Positions 9,883 to 21,331 are shown, counted from the stretch's first letter. The stretch is DNA of 64,000 nucleotides from Frateuria flava (GCF_017837635.1 NZ_JAGJRS010000017.1:1-64000), one strand, 5' to 3'. Notes: generated from the letters alone by a model not told the origin. Translations and numbers: made by a program.

Positions 9883-10443
9883 ATGCCCCTCCTGCGCCTG
9901 CACGACTGCCCCGCCCGCCCCTGGAAGAATGGCCTGGGCCGCACCCGCGAACTGGCCGTCGCACCGCCGGGCGCCGGCATGGACGACTTCCTCTGGCGCG
10001 TGAGCGTGGCCGAGGTCGACAGCGCCGCGCCCTTCTCCGCCTTTCCCGGGATCGACCGCACCATCGTGCTGCTGGAGGGCGAAGGCTTCGCCATGACGCT
10101 CGACGACGGCCGCGTGCATGCCCTGACCGAACCGTTCGTACCGTTCGCGTTTGCAGGCGAGACACAGGTGACCATCACGCTGGCCGGCGGCGCCACCCGG
10201 GACTTCAACCTGATGGTCCGCCGCGATCGCGCGTGCGGCCGCGTTGCGGTCTGGCGCGGGCCCGATCAGGCCCGACCCCGGGCGGAGACGGTGTTGCTGT
10301 TCTGCGCACGCGGCCGGCTGGAACTGGATGACGACATGCTGGGACCGGGCGATGCGTGGCTGCAGGCGGCGACGCCCCCGGCACACCTGCGGCTGGCACC
10401 CGGCAGCGTCGTGCTCGCGGTGGACGTGCTGCCGGTCGGCTGA
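9883..10443 (+). CDS. HutD/Ves family cupin-like protein
   Basis: A 186-aa protein of the HutD/Ves (DUF886) family, a bicupin fold of uncertain role. Members lie in histidine-utilisation operons or, as E. coli Ves, are induced by cold. The family start RPWKNGLGRTRELAVAP is clear, as is DDFLWRVSVAEVDSAAPFSAFPGIDRTIVLLEG in the first half (quoted here only as a landmark, residues about 31-60). No hut genes are nearby, so a link to histidine catabolism is not supported by context. There is no Shine-Dalgarno sequence; a TACAAT hexamer at 9871-9876 ends six bases before the ATG, which fits a leaderless mRNA. Confidence 0.82.
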   Translation: MPLLRLHDCPARPWKNGLGRTRELAVAPPGAGMDDFLWRVSVAEVDSAAPFSAFPGIDRTIVLLEGEGFAMTLDDGRVHALTEPFVPFAFAGETQVTITLAGGATRDFNLMVRRDRACGRVAVWRGPDQARPRAETVLLFCARGRLELDDDMLGPGDAWLQAATPPAHLRLAPGSVVLAVDVLPVG

Positions 10444-10527
10444 GCCAGCCGCCGTGCCGTGATGCCATCGTCACGAAGGCTCGCCGCGGCGTGCCTATGA
10501 TCGATGTCGAACCCGGGGAGAAGCGCG

Positions 10528-11115
10528 ATGCAGCTGATGATCTACGGCCTGTTCGTTTTCCTCGGCATCCACGTGGTGCCGCTGGTGTTTCCGCGCTGGC
10601 GCCGCCGGCAGATCGACCGGTTCGGCGAGCGCGCCTGGAAGGGCGTGTTTGCCCTGGTGGCGCTGGCCGGCCTGGTGCTGATCTGCATCGGGTTCGGCCA
10701 GGCGCGGCGGTTGCCGCTGGTGCTCTACGCGCCGCCGCCGTCGATGGATCACCTCAACGCGCTGTTCACCCTGGTGGCCTTCGTGCTGGTGGTCGCCGCC
10801 TACGTGCCGCGCAACCACATCAAGTCGGCGCTGGGCCAGCCCATGCTGCTGGGCGTCGTGGTGTGGGCGTCGGGCCACCTGCTCGCCACCGGCCTGCTGC
10901 ACGACGTGGTGCTGTTCGGCGCGTTCCTGTCCTGGGCGTTGCCGATGGCGATCTGGTTGCGCCAGCGCGACCGGCTGGAAGGCATCGTCTACCCCGCCGG
11001 CACGCTGCGCGGCGATGCGGTCGCGGTGGTGATCGGCATCGTCGCCTGGTGCCTGTTCGCGTTCTGGCTGCACGGCTGGCTGATCGGGGTCGACCCGATG
11101 GCTGGCATGCACTGA
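10528..11115 (+). CDS. NnrU family membrane protein
   Basis: A 195-aa inner-membrane protein of the NnrU family, first named from nitrite/nitric-oxide reductase gene clusters but widespread in genomes without them. Five to six hydrophobic segments run through the whole length, beginning MQLMIYGLFVFLGIHVVPLVF. The conserved-looking segment VVWASGHLLATGLLHDVVLFG is typical of the family (residues about 112-132). The ATG at 10528 has a GGGGAG Shine-Dalgarno 7-8 bases upstream and is preferred to an in-frame ATG at 10504 that lacks one. A TATGAT -10-like hexamer is at 10496-10501. No denitrification genes are in the window. Confidence 0.8.
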   Translation: MQLMIYGLFVFLGIHVVPLVFPRWRRRQIDRFGERAWKGVFALVALAGLVLICIGFGQARRLPLVLYAPPPSMDHLNALFTLVAFVLVVAAYVPRNHIKSALGQPMLLGVVVWASGHLLATGLLHDVVLFGAFLSWALPMAIWLRQRDRLEGIVYPAGTLRGDAVAVVIGIVAWCLFAFWLHGWLIGVDPMAGMH

Positions 11116-11192
11116 CGGGTGCCGCCAGTCATCTACGCGCCGGCAACCGGCCGCGCTAGAGTCTTTTCCTTCCCACCACCCGAGGTACGGCC

Positions 11193-11390
11193 ATGGTCGG
11201 TTTCCTGCTCTGGTTGCTGCTGCTCGTGTTCTGCTGGCCGCTGGCGCTGCTGGCGCTGGTGCTGTGGCCGATCGTCTGGTTGATCTCGCTGCCGTTCCGG
11301 CTGGTGGGGATCACCCTGCACGCGTTGTTTGCCTTCCTCGGCGCGCTGCTGATGCTGCCTGCCCGCGTGCTGCGCGGCCGCCCGGCCTGA
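11193..11390 (+). CDS. Small hydrophobic membrane protein, 65 aa
   Basis: Unrecognised. Almost the whole product is hydrophobic (MVGFLLWLLLLVFCWPLALL...), with two or possibly three membrane segments and a short basic tail RVLRGRPA that should face the cytoplasm. A GAGG Shine-Dalgarno lies 8-9 bases before the ATG. It stops 1 base before the start of the DUF938 methyltransferase gene, so the two are likely translated from one mRNA. GC-rich codon use matches its neighbours, supporting a real gene. Confidence 0.65.
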   Translation: MVGFLLWLLLLVFCWPLALLALVLWPIVWLISLPFRLVGITLHALFAFLGALLMLPARVLRGRPA

Positions 11391-11391
11391 G

Positions 11392-11991
11392 ATGGACAAG
11401 CCGTTCGCGCCGGCCTGCGAACGCAACCGCGAGCCGATCCTGGACGTACTGCGCGAGGCCTTCGCCGGATGCACGCGCGTGCTGGAAATCGGCAGCGGCA
11501 CCGGCCAGCACGCGGTGCATTTCGCCGCGGCGATGCCGTGGCTGAACTGGCAGTGTTCCGACCGCGCCGAGTATCTGCCCGGCATTCGCGCCTGGCTTGA
11601 TGAGGCCGCACTGCCGAACACGCCGGCACCGGTCCAACTGGACGTCGCAGGCGCCTGGCCCCGCGCACGCTACGACGCGGTGTTCAGCGCCAACACGTTG
11701 CACATCATGGGCTGGGCGGAGGTCGGTCAGCTGTTCGCGCACCTGCCCGCCGTCACTACCGATGGCGCGGTGCTGGTGATCTATGGCCCGTTCAACTACG
11801 AGGGCCGCTACACCAGCGAAAGCAACGCGGCGTTCGACCGCTCGCTGAAGCTGCGCGACCCGGACATGGGCCTGCGCGATGCGGAGGCAGTGGACGCGCT
11901 GGCGCGCGCCGCCGGTTTCGCGTTGCTCGAGGACCGTGCGATGCCAGCCAACAACCGCTGCCGCGTATGGCGCCGGCAAGGTGGTGCGTAA
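11392..11991 (+). CDS. DUF938 class I SAM-dependent methyltransferase-like protein
   Basis: A 199-aa protein of the DUF938 family, which has the Rossmann methyltransferase fold; substrate unknown. The S-adenosylmethionine motif I is VLEIGSGTGQHAVHFA (residues about 28-43) and motif II is near LNWQCSDRAEYLPGI. The segment FSANTLHIMGW (about residue 100) and YGPFNYEGRYTSESNAAFD (about 130) are typical of this family. Start ATG at 11392 lies directly after the stop of the small membrane protein gene, so translational coupling is likely. Confidence 0.85.
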   Translation: MDKPFAPACERNREPILDVLREAFAGCTRVLEIGSGTGQHAVHFAAAMPWLNWQCSDRAEYLPGIRAWLDEAALPNTPAPVQLDVAGAWPRARYDAVFSANTLHIMGWAEVGQLFAHLPAVTTDGAVLVIYGPFNYEGRYTSESNAAFDRSLKLRDPDMGLRDAEAVDALARAAGFALLEDRAMPANNRCRVWRRQGGA

Positions 11992-12083
11992 CACCAGCCG
12001 ACCTTCGGCGGATCGCGCACGCTTGACGCCGGGTTGATCGCCCGGCGTGCTTCATGAAGGGGCTTTCGTCATTCGGGGAGCCC

Positions 12084-12629
12084 ATGCAACAGCACACAGG
12101 CAGGCGATCGTCGCAACGGCCGGCGCGCAGCAACGGCGGCGCCACGCGTGGCGTGGAGGCCGTGCCATGGCTGGACCTCGAACGCTACATCGGGCGATGG
12201 CACGGCCTGGCCTGGCTGCCACTGCCGTTCCAGCGCCGCTGTTCGGGCGAACTCACGCTGGAATACGTGCCACGCGACGATGGCCTGGTCGCGGTGGTCA
12301 GCGCCTGCCGCGACGAGGCGGGCCGGCTGAGCGAAGCGCATGGCGTGCTGCGCCAATCCGAACCGTTGCGCGAACCGGCACGGCTGCAGCTGCGTTTCGC
12401 ACCGGCCTGGTTGCACCGCCTGCGCTTCGTGTGGAACGAGCATTGGGTGATCGCCCTGGATGCGGACTACCGCTGGGCCGTGGTCGGCGAACCGCGGCGG
12501 CGCTACCTGTGGATCCTTGGCCGCGAACCGCGCATGGATTACCACCTGTTCGAGGAGCTCAAGGCGATCCCGCGCCGCATGGGCTATGACCTGGCGCCGC
12601 TGCTGGTTTCGCGCCAGCGGACCGACTGA
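12084..12629 (+). CDS. Blc-like lipocalin without lipoprotein signal
   Basis: A lipocalin of the bacterial Blc/apolipoprotein D group, which binds lipids in the cell envelope. The family motif YIGRWHGLAWLPLPFQRRC matches the YxGxWYEIARxxxxFxxxC start region, and WVIALDADYRWAVVGEPRRR followed by YLWILGREPRM matches the C-terminal strands of Blc. The 181-aa form starts at the ATG at 12084, which has GGGGAG upstream; an in-frame ATG at 12054 has none. Unlike E. coli Blc there is no signal peptide or lipobox: the N-terminus (MQQHTGRRSSQRPARSNGG) is basic and polar. Either the protein is cytoplasmic or the export signal has been lost. Confidence 0.85.
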   Translation: MQQHTGRRSSQRPARSNGGATRGVEAVPWLDLERYIGRWHGLAWLPLPFQRRCSGELTLEYVPRDDGLVAVVSACRDEAGRLSEAHGVLRQSEPLREPARLQLRFAPAWLHRLRFVWNEHWVIALDADYRWAVVGEPRRRYLWILGREPRMDYHLFEELKAIPRRMGYDLAPLLVSRQRTD

Positions 12630-12701
12630 TCGCTCGGCGCGTTGCATTTTCCGTCCCAGCCGTCAGGATGACCGGAAGCCACTTCCGGGATCCTGCACAA
12701 C

Positions 12702-13100
12702 GTGCGCGCCGTCGACATCCTTACGCCCTGCCCTTGCGGCAATCCCGCCGGCTACGCGCACTGCTGCGGGCCGCTGCATGAGGGGCGCGCCGCGCCGGAC
12801 GCCGAAGCGCTGATGCGTTCGCGCTACAGCGCGTACGTGTTGAAACGCGAGGACTACCTGCTGGCCACCTGGCATCCGAGTACGCGCCCGGCGCACCTGA
12901 AGCTCGCCGCACAGCAGCCGGCACCAAGCTGGCTCGGGCTGTCGGTAAAGCGCCACGAGGATGGCGCTGTCAAGGCGGTGGTCGAGTTCGTCGCGCGGCT
13001 GCGCTACGGCGGCGGGCGGGCACAACGCCTGCACGAGGTGAGCCGGTTCCTGCGCGAGGACGGCCGCTGGTATTACGTGGACGGCGAGATCCTGGCCTAG
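12702..13100 (+). CDS. YchJ family protein (UPF0225) with SEC-C motif
   Basis: A 132-aa protein of the YchJ/UPF0225 family, function unknown. The N-terminal SEC-C zinc-binding motif is [14 protein letters not shown] (residues about 10-23), followed by the family signature [11 protein letters not shown] and a DUF6884/NTF2-like domain with [15 protein letters not shown] near the end. The start is the GTG at 12702, needed to keep the zinc motif close to the N-terminus. It converges on ligB, with a REP element between them. Confidence 0.85.
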   Translation: MRAVDILTPCPCGNPAGYAHCCGPLHEGRAAPDAEALMRSRYSAYVLKREDYLLATWHPSTRPAHLKLAAQQPAPSWLGLSVKRHEDGAVKAVVEFVARLRYGGGRAQRLHEVSRFLREDGRWYYVDGEILA

Positions 13101-13135
13101 CGCCGGCTCGCCTGTTCGCTGGGGTGAACGCTGCC

Positions 13136-13211
13136 GGAGCGACCTGTGCGTGACCGCGATAGGCGGTCACGCAATGGAGGCGCGCGGTCGCGCACAGATT
13201 CGCTCCTGCAG
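13136..13211. repeat. REP element between the YchJ-like gene and ligB
   Basis: Long imperfect palindrome running from GGAGCGAC (13137) to GTCGCGCACAGATTCGCTCC (13188-13207), with an inner hairpin GTGACCGC/GCGGTCAC at 13150-13171. It sits between two convergent genes, a usual place for REP elements, and may serve as a bidirectional terminator or RNA-stabilising stem. Confidence 0.7.
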
Positions 13212-13223
13212 CTTCCACGTCGA

Positions 13224-15150
<1,927 letters not shown>

Positions 15151-15903
15151 TCACCAGACCATGTCGCTCTGGCCGTCCGGGCGTCCTTCCGGCCCGAACC
15201 GGCGCTCGATGATCCGCCCGCCACCGGTGCGATCGATCAGCACCAGCGTGCTCGCGCGCGTGCCGTATTCGCGCCCGCGGATGAACGCGGGCGAGAGCCA
15301 GCGTTCCCGCTCGCGGCCGACGCCGGTATCGGGAAGTTCGTGGTCGAGGGCGGGCTGCTCGTCGGCCAGGGCCGCGAACAGCGGCGCGACGTCTTCTGCG
15401 CCTTCGTCCAGCCATGCCTGCAGGCGCGCCATCAACTGGCGCGTCTTGGGCCAGGGCGTGTTGAAGTCGGCGTTGGACAGCCCGTGCACACCGGGCGTCA
15501 CCGCCTGCAGGCGCGGCTCCGGCCGGTTGCCGAGGTAGAAGGCCGCCTGCGCATCGAAGGTGAGCAGGTTGAACGGGCGATAGCGGGCTGCATCCCGGCA
15601 CAGCGCGCGCGCGTGCGCGGGAGCGTCCGCCTTGCCCGCCAGCCAGTCGGTGACCAGCAGGCCGCGCGAGCGCCCGGTCTGCGGCAGGCGCGGGTCGCGC
15701 ACGTTGGTGACCACGCCGCATCGTCCGAGTGGACTGACCCCGAGCCAGGTGCCGCCGGCCTCCAGGTCGCGCCCGGCGATCACCGGCATGTCGTTCCAGC
15801 GGTCCAGCGGCGCGCTGGGACGGGCGTGGTACTCGTCGCGGTTGCCCGCCAGCACCAGCCGCCAGCGCGGGTGGATGTTCCAGGCGAAAGCGATCAGGCA
15901 CAT
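15151..15903 (-). CDS. NRDE/TANGO2 family protein
   Basis: A 250-aa protein of the NRDE (TANGO2) family, an Ntn-hydrolase-like fold; the human homologue affects heme and lipid handling, but the bacterial role is unsettled. It begins MCLIAFAWNIHPRWRLVLAGNRDE, with Cys2 as potential N-terminal nucleophile and the name-giving NRDE motif at residues 21-24. The conserved GGTWLGVSPLGRCGVVTNVRDP is near residues 50-71. The start at 15903 is chosen because Cys2 is the family hallmark; an in-frame upstream start would bury it. It is followed on the same strand by ligB after about 240 bp. Confidence 0.88.
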   Translation of the reverse strand: MCLIAFAWNIHPRWRLVLAGNRDEYHARPSAPLDRWNDMPVIAGRDLEAGGTWLGVSPLGRCGVVTNVRDPRLPQTGRSRGLLVTDWLAGKADAPAHARALCRDAARYRPFNLLTFDAQAAFYLGNRPEPRLQAVTPGVHGLSNADFNTPWPKTRQLMARLQAWLDEGAEDVAPLFAALADEQPALDHELPDTGVGRERERWLSPAFIRGREYGTRASTLVLIDRTGGGRIIERRFGPEGRPDGQSDMVW

Positions 15904-15993
15904 GGTCGGCTCGGGCCCATGGGGAGGGACTATTGTCGCCGACAAAAGAGGCGCGCCGATGGCGGCGCGCCCCGAAGACCCGCATGCGCGGGT

Positions 15994-18812
15994 TTACATC
16001 TTGTACTTCACGCCCACCGTGTAGAACCGCCCGACCATGCCCATCTGCGACCAGGTCGGGTTGTAGTTGACGCCGGCGTAGTTCGCCGGATCGAACGGCG
16101 CGCGGCGATCGAACGCGTTGAGGACCGACGCATAGACCGAGAAGTGGTCGTTGAAGTCGTAGTTGCCGGTGAGGTCGAACTGCGTCCAGGCGCCCACGTG
16201 GCAGCTCGGCGGGAACGGATCGCCGTTGTCGTCGGTGGAGATGCAACCCTCGCCCGCGTCCGGCGACTCCATGCTGATGCCGCTGGTGTAGTACAGCGTG
16301 CCGGTGATCGTCGCCGGGCCGAACACGAAGCTGTTCGACCAGGTCGCGCGGTCACGTGGCGTACCGGCGCCGGAGGACACGGCGTACACGCCGTGCGTGC
16401 CGACGAAGCGCTGCACCGTGCCGTCCTGCAGGGTGAGGTTCCACTCGAAGATGCGCGTGGCACTGAACTCGCTGCGCAGCTTCACGCCGCCGAAGTCGAA
16501 GTTGCCGATCAGGTCCAGGTCCACGCCCTTGGTCTGCAACGCGTTCTGGTTGACGTAGGGGGCCTGTACCACCACCGGCTTGGGCAACAGCGTCGGGTGC
16601 TCCGGGTCGGGCACGTCGGGAATGATTGCCGAGCCCGGCGGCAGCGGCTGGCCGGCGAAGTAGGCATCGAGCACCGCCTGCGGATCGAACTGGCCGATCA
16701 CCCCGGTCTTCTTGATGTCGTAGTAGTCCACCGACGCGCTGAACTGCCCGGTCGGCTGCCACAGCACGCCGAAGGTCCAGCTCTTGGATTTTTCCGGCTG
16801 GATATCGGGGTTGCCGATGGTGTCGTAGGCCAGGCCGTAGGGACGGGTGTAGGCATCGCTGCGATGCGCCGCCACGTAGTCGTCCGGCAGGTTGTAGGTA
16901 GCGAAACCCTCCGACTCGCTCGATCCGTTCTCGGCGAAGCTCGGTGCACGGAAGCCCTTCGACCAGGTGCCGCGGATCGCCAGCGATTCGATCGGCTTCC
17001 ACTTGAGGCCGGCCTTCGGCGAGAAATTGCCGCCGAAGTCGGAATAGCGGTCGTAGCGGCCGGACACGTCCACCTCCAGCGATTCCAGGAGCGGCGCGTC
17101 CAGCTCGGCATAGACGCCCTTGACCGTGCGCTTGCCGAAGGTGTGCGCCACGCCCAGACCCTGGGCCGACAGGCCGGGATTGAGGTCCGGATCGGACTGC
17201 TTCTCCCGGCGCAGATCGATGCCGGTGGCCAGGCCCAGCGAACCGCCCGGCAGATCCATCAACAGGCGGGTGAGGTGGAAGCCCAGCGACTGCAGGTCGG
17301 TGGTCGACTTCTTGTGCAGCACCGGCGCGAGCTGGGCGAGCAGCTCGGACGAGTTCTGCGACGGGTCGATGAAGTTGTACGTGCCGTTGTTCACGGCACT
17401 GATCAGCGCGGCGTAGTTGAGGAAGCCGTAGTTGTCCACGTCCAGCAAGCTGTGGTTGAGCACCAGCGCGCTGTCGTAGTTCCACTCGCCCCACAGGCCG
17501 TGGATGCCGCCGACCATGCGCAGGTTGTCGTTGACGGTCCTGGCACCGCCCTGGATGTCGCCGAAGGCGTAGGTGATCAGCGCCGGCTGGCCGGGGAACG
17601 GGTTGTTCGGATTGTCCGAACCGTCCGGCAGGGTCGCCGGCAGCACGATCGAGCGGGTGTCCACCGGCGTGCCGGCACGGATCTGCGGCGGCGTGGCCGC
17701 GGCTTCCACCTTGTTGTGGTAGTAGCTGCCGCTGACGTAGGCCTCGCTGTTGTCGCCGACCTTCACGGTCAGCCGGCCGTAGACGCCCGCGCGTTCCTGC
17801 TTGGGTGCCAGGTCGATGTAGTCGGCGATCTGGTTCTGCTCGCACCCGCTGCCCAGTTCGTTGGTCACCAGGGTGGAGCCCGGTCCGCACGGGCGCAGCG
17901 GTTGCCACAGCGAACCGTCGACCGCGGTGCCGGTCTGCTGGCCGCCCGGTCCCGGCACGCCCGGCACGGCGGGCTGCACCATGCCCCAGATGGAGCCGTT
18001 GTTGAATCCCGGCTGGCCCCAGTTGAGATCGCTCCCGCCGCCCGGACTGAGGTCGGTGGTGTTGTACGGATAATCGCGGTCGCGGGCCCAGATGCGGTCG
18101 TCCTTCTGCGCCTCGATGCTGCCGTAGGCGTTCCAGCCGTTCTTCTGCAGGTCGCCGCCGCCGAACAGCAGGGTGACGCGGCGCGTGGTGCCGCCACCAC
18201 GCTGGGAAGTACCGATCTCGGCGGTTCCCTCCAGGCCCTTGTAGTCGAGCTTGAGGATGATGTTGACCACGCCGGCAATCGCGTCGGCGCCGTAAAGCGA
18301 CGAGGCGCCATCCTTGAGCACGTCGATGCGTTCGATCGCGTTGACCGGGATCGTGTTGAGGTCGACGAAGGTGCGCTGGCCGTCGTCCGCCAGCGGGTAA
18401 TTGGTCGAGCGGCGGCCGTCGACCAGCACAAGCGTCGAGTTGACCGTCAGGCCGCGCAGGGCGACGCCGGCGGAGCCCGCCGCGAAACCGGCAGTGAAGG
18501 CGGTCGGGATCGAACCGCTGTTGTCGGCGGAGATCGCGCGCACGACGTCGCTGACCGTCTTCAGGCCGCTGCGCTCGATCTGCGCGGCGGTGATCACCGT
18601 GACTGGCGAAGGCGTCTCCACGTCGATGCGCGGGATCGCCGAGCCGGTGACGGTGATCGTCTGCAGTTGCTGCGCCTGTTGGGGGTTGGCCTGCTGGTCC
18701 TGCGGTGGCGGCGCAGGCACGGGGGTGTCCGCAGGCGGGGTGGTCTGGGCGTAAACAGAACCTAGAGGCGTCAACAGCAAAGCAACGCCGTAGCGAGCTT
18801 GTTCGGCTTCAT
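15994..18812 (-). CDS. TonB-dependent receptor with apparent frameshift in the signal peptide
   Basis: Outer-membrane TonB-dependent transporter of about 940 aa; ligand unknown. Plug domain: ITVTGSAIPRIDVETPSPVTV, then VRAISADNSG, LVLVDGRR and YGADAIAGVVNII. The C-terminal beta-barrel ends in VGRFYTVGVKYKM, a typical outer-membrane insertion signal. The body is open from 15994 to 18817. The only start with a Shine-Dalgarno (GAGGA at 18820-18824) is the ATG at 18812, which reads MKPNKLATALLCC and stops. One extra base near 18785 would give a normal signal peptide, MKPNKLATA-x-ALLLTPLGSVYA, cleaved before QTTPPAD. The in-frame TTG at 18819 touches the Shine-Dalgarno, so it is an unlikely start. 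Either a 1-base deletion inactivates the gene or the base was missed in sequencing. Confidence 0.8.
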
Positions 18813-19061
18813 GACTCAATCCTCGGTTGTGGGGTGCGCAATGCGCCCGAGGACTGGTGGTGTGTTGTGCGCACCGCCAGCACTGCAGGCGAGGGGAATT
18901 GCGCGAGCGCAGTCTTCCACTTTCCGAAGGTGCTTACAAGCAATTAACCACGCGTGGCGAAACCGGCACGGAGCAGCTGTTGGCACGTTGTATGCCTTGT
19001 GCCACGGTCGTTTCGGGGCCGCCAGGCGCTTGCCGTCGTAGACGCCTATACCGCCATACCC

Positions 19062-21167
19062 TCACAGCTCCAGACGCATGCCGAGCGTTACGCTCCGGCC
19101 CGGTGCCGGTTCGTAGTAGCGGCCGTTGCCATCGTTGACGATCACCGAACCGGTGATGCGGCGGTCGAACAGGTTGTCCACTCGCGCGGAGACGTGCAGC
19201 CGGGTGCCGCCAAGCGCCAGGCCGTAGCCCAGGTCCAGGCCCGTGCGCAGGTAGCCGGGCGCGGTGGCGCTGTTGCGGTCGTCCACCGGCACCGCGCCCA
19301 CGCCTTCGAGTTCAAGGCCGCCGCGCCATCCCAGGTCGCTGCCGCGCTCCAGCCGCAACGCGCCGTAGCGCCGAGGCACGCCGGGGATGCGCGTGCCCGC
19401 CGGTACCCGCAGGTCCGGTGCGAGGCAGGGCGTGTCGGCACAGGCCAGGAACCCGCTGCGGAAACGCGCATCCAGCCAGGTCAGCCCCAGGCGCAGCCTC
19501 CAGCCGGCGCCGAGCTCGCCGTCGACCGACAGTTCCGCGCCCTGCCGACGGCTGCGCCCCACGTTGCGATACGTCGAGCGTCCGTCGTGGCTGCTCGCCA
19601 CCGCCAGTTCGTCGCGGCTGTCCGCGCGGAACAGCGCCAGTTCGACGCCGAGCTCGTCGTGCGGCCGCCACTTCAGGCCCACTTCGCCGTTGCGGCTGCG
19701 CACCGGCGCAAGGTCGAGCGCCAGGCCCGCGCCGCCATCGTTGCGGTAACCGAGCTCGTTGAAGGTGGGCGTCTCGAAGCCCTCGCCGTAGCTGGCGTAC
19801 AGGCGCAGGTGTGCGCCGGGCCGGTAATCGAGTCCGGCCACCGGCGTCGTCGCGCGGTAACGCACGCGACCGCTGTCGTCGGGGTTGCCGGGGGTGACGT
19901 AGCGGTCGCGCGTGCGGAAGGCGACCTCGCTGTGGCGCGCGCCGAGCAGCAGGGCCCAGCGCTCGGCGACGTGCCAGTACAGCTGCGCGTACTGATCGAA
20001 CGCCTGCACGCGGTCGCGCTCGTCGCGACGCAGCGCGCCCGCCACGCCGAGGACGTCGCCGACGAAATTCTCGTAGCCGCGGCGATGCTGGTCCTGCGCG
20101 TCCCAGCTCGCGCCCAGCACCGCTTCCAGCGGGCGCCCCAGCGCCTGTCCGCGATGGGTCCAGCGCGCGTCGGCGCCACCGTAGACGCCCGCCAGGTCGA
20201 TCACTCCGCCAGCGCTGAGCGGGCTCTGCTGCGCCACCGGCGGGATCGACAGCACCTGGTCCACCGCGCGCTGGCCGGCGTAGCCCATCAGGCGCACGCC
20301 ATCGTGCTCGCCCTCGGCGCGCCAGGTCGCACCCAGCTGCTGTTGCTGCACGCGCTTGCGGGTGTCGAAGGCGGTGGCGGCGTCGACCGACTGGCGTGGA
20401 TCGGCCCGCCACTGCGCGCGGGTGAGGCCCAACGGGTCCTGCGTCCACGGCTGCGCCAGCGTGTTGAGTACGACGGTGAGCGTCCGTCCGTTGCCCAGGT
20501 CGAATCCCAGCCGTGCGTTGCCGGAGGTGCGTTGCGCACGACTGTGCGCACGGTAGCCGTTGGTGCGGAACTGGCCCAACGCCACGTTGTAGTCGAGTGG
20601 GCCGGCCATGCCCCGCGCTGCGGCATCCAGGTGCCAGCTGGCATCGGCGCCGGCGAACGCTTCCAGCGTGCGCACCGGCACCGGCCCGCCGGCGGCCGTC
20701 CACACCTGCACCACGCCGCCGGACGAGTTGCCGTACAGCGCCGAAAACGGCCCGCGCAACACTTCCACGCGATCGGCCGCGGCCAGCGCGATGTGCGAGA
20801 GCTGCCCCTGCCCGTCCGGCATCGTGGCGGGGATGCCGTCGACGTACAGCCGCACGCCGCGCACGCCGAAGCTGGCCCGCGCGCCGAAGCCGCGGATCGA
20901 GAGCTGCTCGTCCTGCGCGTAGTTCTGCCGGTCGCGTGCCAGCACGCCGGGTACGCCGACCAGCGCCTCGGAAAGGTTCACGCCCGGCTTGCCGCTGGCG
21001 CGGGTGGCCACGGGAACGACGGACAGCGCGGCCGGCAGGTCGAACGGCGGAATGTCCAGCCGCACCGCCTGCACCGGCACCGGAGGCAGGTCGGTGACGG
21101 CCTGCGCCGCGAGCGCCAGTGGCCAGCCGGCCACCGCGATCGCGATCCACGTTCGACGCTTGCCCAT
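19062..21167 (-). CDS. TonB-dependent receptor, PqqU/YncD-like
   Basis: Outer-membrane TonB-dependent transporter of 701 aa. It resembles E. coli YncD (PqqU), reported as the receptor for the cofactor pyrroloquinoline quinone. Shared landmarks include NLSEALVGVPGV, RDRQNYAQDEQLSIRGFGAR, GVRLYVDGIPATMPDGQGQ, EVLRGPFSALYGNSSGGVV and DPLGLTRAQWRADPRQ, in the order seen in YncD. The ATG at 21167 gives a signal peptide MGKRRTWIAIAVAGWPLALAA with AGGTG upstream; longer in-frame starts would overlap the divergent envC gene. The barrel ends in VTLGMRLEL. PQQ uptake would serve apo-quinoproteins such as glucose dehydrogenase. The ligand is inferred from similarity that I recognise by eye, not from an alignment. 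Confidence 0.82.
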   Translation of the reverse strand: MGKRRTWIAIAVAGWPLALAAQAVTDLPPVPVQAVRLDIPPFDLPAALSVVPVATRASGKPGVNLSEALVGVPGVLARDRQNYAQDEQLSIRGFGARASFGVRGVRLYVDGIPATMPDGQGQLSHIALAAADRVEVLRGPFSALYGNSSGGVVQVWTAAGGPVPVRTLEAFAGADASWHLDAAARGMAGPLDYNVALGQFRTNGYRAHSRAQRTSGNARLGFDLGNGRTLTVVLNTLAQPWTQDPLGLTRAQWRADPRQSVDAATAFDTRKRVQQQQLGATWRAEGEHDGVRLMGYAGQRAVDQVLSIPPVAQQSPLSAGGVIDLAGVYGGADARWTHRGQALGRPLEAVLGASWDAQDQHRRGYENFVGDVLGVAGALRRDERDRVQAFDQYAQLYWHVAERWALLLGARHSEVAFRTRDRYVTPGNPDDSGRVRYRATTPVAGLDYRPGAHLRLYASYGEGFETPTFNELGYRNDGGAGLALDLAPVRSRNGEVGLKWRPHDELGVELALFRADSRDELAVASSHDGRSTYRNVGRSRRQGAELSVDGELGAGWRLRLGLTWLDARFRSGFLACADTPCLAPDLRVPAGTRIPGVPRRYGALRLERGSDLGWRGGLELEGVGAVPVDDRNSATAPGYLRTGLDLGYGLALGGTRLHVSARVDNLFDRRITGSVIVNDGNGRYYEPAPGRSVTLGMRLEL

Positions 21168-21247
21168 CGACGCACCTGTCCGCTGACGAACGGCCATGGT
21201 AGCGGCCGCCCGTGCAGGCGCCGTCGCCGCTGGCGCGGGCGGGCGCA

Positions 21248-21303
21248 GGGTCGGTTTCAGCCACCGACCCTTCCGGCCAGCGCCGGTGGGCTCAAGCCCC
21301 ACC
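21248..21303. repeat. Two adjacent hairpins in the receptor-envC divergent spacer
   Basis: First hairpin: GGGTCGGT (21248-21255) and ACCGACCC (21263-21270). Second: GGTGGGCT (21285-21292) and AGCCCCACC (21295-21303), with one bulged C. They lie between divergent genes, so they are not terminators of either; they may belong to another dispersed repeat family or be operator-like. Confidence 0.5.
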
Positions 21304-21331
21304 CCACGCCCTACGACGCGTCCGCTTCGGG

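Noticed and set aside
9883-10443. Part of a histidine-utilisation operon
   Set aside because: The HutD-like gene has no hut neighbours.
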